Source of the DNA: Leptotrichia sp. oral taxon 847
GTDB lineage: Bacteria; Fusobacteriota; Fusobacteriia; Fusobacteriales; Leptotrichiaceae
Direction of reading: 5' to 3'
Assembly: GCF_001553645.1 (NCBI RefSeq)
Contig: NZ_CP014231.1
Coordinates: 1,054,001-1,118,000 of the forward strand
DNA: 64,000 nt
Part shown: one piece after another, positions 57,230 to 64,000 of the stretch
How the letters are laid out: every line of letters starts with the position of its first letter
Numbering within the stretch: position 1 is the first letter of the stretch
The notes under the pieces: generated by a model
The model's database searches: none
The model's input: only the letters and a program-made list of their open reading frames with translations
What the model was told of the DNA's origin: nothing
Position numbers and translations under genes: made by a program

Positions 57230-58438
57230 CTATTTATTTCCATACATTTCATCATAGTATTTCTGATAATCACCTGAAGCTACTTCATTTACCCAATCTT
57301 GATTTTCCAAATACCATTTGACAGTTTTTCTGATTCCTGTTTCAAAATCAGTTTCAGGGTACCATCCCAACTCTTTTGCTATTTTTGAAGGATTAATTGC
57401 ATATCTCATATCATGTCCTAATCTATCCTGAACATAAGTTATCAAACTATAATTTACGCTTTCTAAGTCCGTTTTCAAAACTTTTTTATACTCATCGTTA
57501 TTTGAAATTTCTTCTTTTAAAATATCAATTACTAATTTTACAATGTTAATATTCTGCTCTTCATTGAATCCACCAATATTGTAAATTTCTCCCACTTTAC
57601 CATTTCTCACAACTAAGTCAATTCCTTTACAATGATCTTTCACATAAAGCCAGTCCCTTACATTGTCTCCTTTCCCATAAACAGGCAACTTTTTGCCTTC
57701 AAGCACATTTTTTATCATCAGAGGAATTAATTTTTCTGGAAAGTGATAAGGACCATAATTATTAGAACATCTAGTAATATTTATCGGCATTTTATAAGTT
57801 TCTCCATACGCAATTACAATATGGTCAGCTCCTGTTTTTGATGCAGAATAAGGACTTCTCGGATCGACTGCTGTTTTTTCTGTAAAAAATTTATCCCCAT
57901 AAGTTTTCAAATTTGTTCGATTTTTTACAACTTTTTTTACTTTTTCGTCATCAATTATTAAATCAATCGCTGTTTCATAATCTTTTGCCAAACTTCCATA
58001 AACCTCATCAGTAGAAACTTGCAAATATTTCACACCATCTTTATAAATTGGATACCCATTCTCATCTTTAGAAACCGTCCAAGCCTTTTTAGCATTTTCC
58101 AACAAATTTTGGGTTCCCAAAATATTAGTTTCCAAGAAAATTTGTGGGTTTTCAATCGATCTATCAACATGCGATTCCGCTGCAAAATTTACCACAAAGT
58201 CAACATCGTTCTGCGCAAATATCCTTTCAATTTCTTTCCTGTCGCGTATGTCCACTTTCTCAAATTTCACTCTCTCATCTTTTATCTCCTCTTTTATTGT
58301 CCCCAAATTTCCCGCATAAGTCAACGCATCTACAACTACAACTTTTATATTCTCTCTATTCTCATACTTTTTCAAAATATATTTCAAAAAGTTCGCACCT
58401 ATAAAACCAGCTGCTCCCGTCACTAAATATGTTTTCAT
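57230..58438 (-). CDS. rfbB: dTDP-glucose 4,6-dehydratase
   Basis: RfbB (RmlB) is the second enzyme of dTDP-L-rhamnose synthesis, an extended short-chain dehydrogenase. The 402-aa product has the NAD motif TGAAGFIGANFLKY, the FAAESHVDRSI block, QVSTDEVYG, the catalytic YSASK and RCSNNYGPYHFPEKLIP. It is longer than the usual 330-360 aa because of insertions around residues 125-140 and 155-185, a form also seen in some anaerobes. It lies upstream of rfbC on the same strand. dTDP-rhamnose would supply the nearby GT2 enzyme for cell-surface polysaccharide. Confidence 0.94.
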   Translation of the reverse strand: MKTYLVTGAAGFIGANFLKYILKKYENRENIKVVVVDALTYAGNLGTIKEEIKDERVKFEKVDIRDRKEIERIFAQNDVDFVVNFAAESHVDRSIENPQIFLETNILGTQNLLENAKKAWTVSKDENGYPIYKDGVKYLQVSTDEVYGSLAKDYETAIDLIIDDEKVKKVVKNRTNLKTYGDKFFTEKTAVDPRSPYSASKTGADHIVIAYGETYKMPINITRCSNNYGPYHFPEKLIPLMIKNVLEGKKLPVYGKGDNVRDWLYVKDHCKGIDLVVRNGKVGEIYNIGGFNEEQNINIVKLVIDILKEEISNNDEYKKVLKTDLESVNYSLITYVQDRLGHDMRYAINPSKIAKELGWYPETDFETGIRKTVKWYLENQDWVNEVASGDYQKYYDEMYGNK

Positions 58439-58479
58439 TCATTTCCTCCTAACTTTTACTAATTCAGTAATACCAAAAT

Positions 58480-58523
58480 AGCATAAACATTAAATCAAGA
58501 TCTTATAATTTAATATTTATGCT
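58480..58523. repeat. 16-bp inverted repeat upstream of rfbB
   Basis: The arms AGCATAAACATTAAAT and ATTTAATATTTATGCT pair with one mismatch around a 12-nt loop. It lies 42 bp upstream of the rfbB start and 165 bp after the GT2 stop codon. It may be an operator for rfbB-rfbC or a weak terminator of the GT2 gene. Confidence 0.5.
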
Positions 58524-58688
58524 TAAATTTTTTATTTTATAAGTTCATCATAAAAAAAACTTTAATACTAGTTTCAATGTTCTAAATTAACTTCATTCAA
58601 AATTCATACGTTCAAATTTTTAAAATAATTCTATTAATCTTTTAGCCATAATCACTTTTATTTTGATTTTAAGAACGTTCTTTCAATG

Positions 58689-59534
58689 TCAAAAACTTCT
58701 TTTTTTATCATTTTTTTTTCGTATTTCGTTATTTTTAATTTTTCGTTCTTTATCAAAAAACCATCCCCACTTGTTAAAATATTTTATGGCAGATTTTATA
58801 TGAAATATCATCATTTTTTTTGACTTATACGAAGCTTTTCCATGTTCGTGAAATATTTCAGCTTCCGGGTAATAGACAACTTTGTATTTTTTCCCTATTC
58901 TTCGACATAAGTCATAATCTTCCATATACATAAAAAATCTTTCATCAAATCCGCCTATCTTCTTAAATACAGATGTTCTTACAAAAATAAAACAGCCAGA
59001 AAGAATTGGAACTTCCATTATTTTATTAAAATTAGCCCATCTCATTTCATAATCATAATCCATTTTTTTGACAACATTTTTAAATGGTAAAAATCTTCTG
59101 AAAATAAGATTTACAGGTGTCGGAAACAACCTGCATGTATAATTAAATTCCCCGTCAAAATCTTTAATTTTAGGTCCAATCTGCCCAATTTTCTTATGTT
59201 TTTTCATATACGCAACAATTTTTTCGACGGTATTTTCTTCAAAAAAAATGTCCGCATTAATAATTAAATGAAACTCAGATATTTCAGGATTACTAATCAA
59301 TTTATTAATAATCACATTATGTCCTGCTCCAAACCCTTTATTGGAATTATTGAAAATATATTCTATCCTAGTATCATCAATTTTTTTAAACAAATTTTTT
59401 AAATCATTCATTTCCGAATTATCTGAAATCCACAATTTAAAATTTAATTTAATTTTTTGAAAACATTTAATTATTTCTTCTAAATTATTAATTGGAGTAT
59501 TGTACGTTACAATACACGCTGTAAAATCATACAT
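58689..59534 (-). CDS. Glycosyltransferase family 2, rhamnosyltransferase-like
   Basis: This 281-aa cytoplasmic or peripheral GT-A enzyme resembles the WbbL/RfbF group of rhamnosyltransferases. It shows CIVTYNTPINNLEEII at the N-terminus, SNKGFGAGHNVII, the DxD-like NAD in LIINADIFFEEN, the acceptor region VPILSGCFIFVRTSVFKKIGGFDERFFMYMEDYDLCRRI and HEHGKASYKS. It is encoded near rfbB and rfbC, which fits rhamnose as donor, though specificity is inference. The C-terminus is basic (KKNDKKRSF). Confidence 0.9.
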   Translation of the reverse strand: MYDFTACIVTYNTPINNLEEIIKCFQKIKLNFKLWISDNSEMNDLKNLFKKIDDTRIEYIFNNSNKGFGAGHNVIINKLISNPEISEFHLIINADIFFEENTVEKIVAYMKKHKKIGQIGPKIKDFDGEFNYTCRLFPTPVNLIFRRFLPFKNVVKKMDYDYEMRWANFNKIMEVPILSGCFIFVRTSVFKKIGGFDERFFMYMEDYDLCRRIGKKYKVVYYPEAEIFHEHGKASYKSKKMMIFHIKSAIKYFNKWGWFFDKERKIKNNEIRKKNDKKRSF

Positions 59535-59724
59535 AATCTCACCTTTGCTAAGAAGTTAATCTAGTATTATAATACCATTTTTTCAAATAAATTTAAAGAA
59601 AAATATTTTTAAGGTATTAAAAAATGAAAACATATTTACTTAAAATATCATCACAGCTATTTTATAACCTTTATTTTACAACCTTATAGATTTTTTAATT
59701 CTATATTGAAATATTTTATAACTC

Positions 59725-59753
59725 TTGAATTTTTAGAAAAAGTTTTATATAAT
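59725..59753 (+). promoter_or_regulatory. Promoter of the HMA-domain gene
   Basis: TTGAAT and TATAAT lie 17 bp apart, ending 37 bp upstream of the chosen ATG at 59790. Confidence 0.75.
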
Positions 59754-59789
59754 AAAAATGAAAATTTAAAATGAATGGAGATGTTTTTT

Positions 59790-60014
59790 ATGATAAAAAA
59801 ATTAGTTGAAATTGATGGAATGCACTGTGAACATTGTCAAAAAAAAGTGGAAGATACATTATATTCCATTCCAGAAGTCGAAGAAGTAACAGTAAGTTTG
59901 GTGGAAAAAAATGCAAAAATAACTTTAAATGAAGAAGTCAACGACATGATAATTGCAAATTTGATAAACGCAGCTGGTTACAAAGTAAAAAATGTAACTG
60001 AAATCACTGAATAA
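59790..60014 (+). CDS. Heavy-metal-associated domain protein, CopZ-like
   Basis: This 74-aa single HMA domain has the metal-binding motif GMHCEHC at residues about 11-17 and the ferredoxin-like pattern VEDTLYSIPEVEEVTVSLVEKNAKITL. Such proteins shuttle Cu(I) to a P-type ATPase or regulator, but none is adjacent. The earlier ATG at 59775 overlaps the TGGAG ribosome binding site, so I start at 59790. It is monocistronic with its own promoter and terminator. It lies on the plus strand, converging on the second rRNA operon. Confidence 0.9.
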   Translation: MIKKLVEIDGMHCEHCQKKVEDTLYSIPEVEEVTVSLVEKNAKITLNEEVNDMIIANLINAAGYKVKNVTEITE

Positions 60015-60038
60015 AAAAAGAGATTACGAAATCCAAAG

Positions 60039-60100
60039 ATACCGACTCTAAAAATATAATTAAACTTAGAAATAAGGAATTAAGAGTTGGTATTTTTTTT
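60039..60100 (+). terminator. Terminator after the HMA gene
   Basis: ATACCGACTCT and AGAGTTGGTAT pair (one G-T) across a 33-nt AT-rich loop and are followed by T8. Confidence 0.7.
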
Positions 60101-60115
60101 ATTCAAATAAAAAAG

Positions 60116-60192
60116 TGGCGTCCCCGGTTGGACTTGAACCAACGGCCCTCTGATTAACAGTCAGATGCTCTAACCAGCTGAGCTACGGAGAC
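60116..60192 (-). tRNA. tRNA-Asn (GTT), second copy
   Basis: Identical to the tRNA at 45388-45464, including the encoded CCA, at a constant offset of 14,728 bp. It ends the second rRNA operon. Confidence 0.97.
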
Positions 60193-60207
60193 GCAGAAAA
60201 GAAAAAG

Positions 60208-60322
60208 TTTGGCGATTACCTATTTTTCCTAGTGAACACTAAGTATCGTAGGCGTAAACAGACTTAACTTCCGGGTTCGAAATGTAGACCGGGTGTATCC
60301 CTGTTGCAATAGTCACCAAACA
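60208..60322 (-). rRNA. 5S ribosomal RNA (copy 2)
   Basis: Identical to copy 1 at an offset of 14,728 bp. Confidence 0.95.
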
Positions 60323-60386
60323 GAATATAAAGGGTATTGAAAAAAGGCAATGAGAAATAAATAGTAGGCTAAGTAAAAGACAAAAA

Positions 60387-63282
<2,896 letters not shown>

Positions 63283-63396
63283 TTTTATTAACAGAATAAA
63301 CTATTTTGTTGTAATCTTTTACCTACTATTCATTTCCCATTGTCCTTTAAAAGAAAAACTGTAAAGAAGAAGAAAGTGTAGAAACAAACTCCTTAG

Positions 63397-64000
<604 letters not shown>

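Overview
The window is AT-rich bacterial chromosome with tightly packed genes, almost all on the minus strand from 1 to about 52.7 kb. Outer-membrane genes (lptD, an OmpA-family porin, a heptose-1-phosphate adenylyltransferase) indicate a diderm. Together with the very low GC content, lactate permease, pta-ackA and two-subunit glycyl-tRNA synthetase, this points to Fusobacteriota, most likely Leptotrichia or a close relative. That assignment is inference from gene content; no database was searched.

Layout. 1-9.5 kb: thrS (cut by the window edge), a DUF212 protein, yhbY, rnj, mrdA, rsfS, rsmE, ruvB and a DUF445 protein form one long co-directional run. 9.6-15.4 kb: rfaE2-tsaE-tsaB-ftsY-pta-ackA-flavodoxin; ftsY is split into two frames at an A7 tract. 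15.5-26.2 kb: ompA, the ileS-lspA-(membrane protein)-glyQ-glyS cluster and lctP. 26.2-35.9 kb: yajC, amidase, a GerMN-like protein, rnr, a lipoprotein, smpB and tex. 36-44.2 kb: lptD (also split at an A7 tract), a MarR regulator, cysS, an AI-2E-type permease and der. 44.3-44.6 kb: a roughly 200-bp IS200/IS605-type miniature element with its own promoter. Two nearly identical rRNA operons (16S-23S-5S-tRNA-Asn, minus strand) at 45.4-50.2 and 60.1-64 kb enclose a regulator-like protein, fldA, mnmG-rsmG (plus strand), a tiny Arg-rich secreted protein, the dTDP-rhamnose genes rfbC/rfbB, a rhamnosyltransferase-like GT2 and a CopZ-like protein.

The most striking system is an IStron inside smpB. smpB is interrupted after 53 codons plus 2 nt by a 1,910-bp element (28668-30577, minus strand). 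The 5' part of the element carries the conserved P, Q, R and S core sequences of a group I self-splicing intron. The middle encodes a TnpB nuclease, and the ends have IS200/IS605-type hairpins. Exact removal as a group I intron (5' exon ending in U, intron ending in G) rejoins smpB into an open 148-codon frame that matches the SmpB family at the junction. SmpB is the protein partner of tmRNA in ribosome rescue, so trans-translation here should depend on intron splicing. The right end also defines a predicted omega-RNA whose guide would be the smpB 3' exon. The miniature element at 44.4 kb shares left-end sequence with the IStron, so both may use the same transposase in trans.

Second in interest are the -1 frame breaks in ftsY and lptD, two normally essential genes, both at the identical sequence GAAAAAAAGAA. 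They may be homopolymer errors of the assembly or slippage sites. The remaining genes are mostly conventional housekeeping genes.
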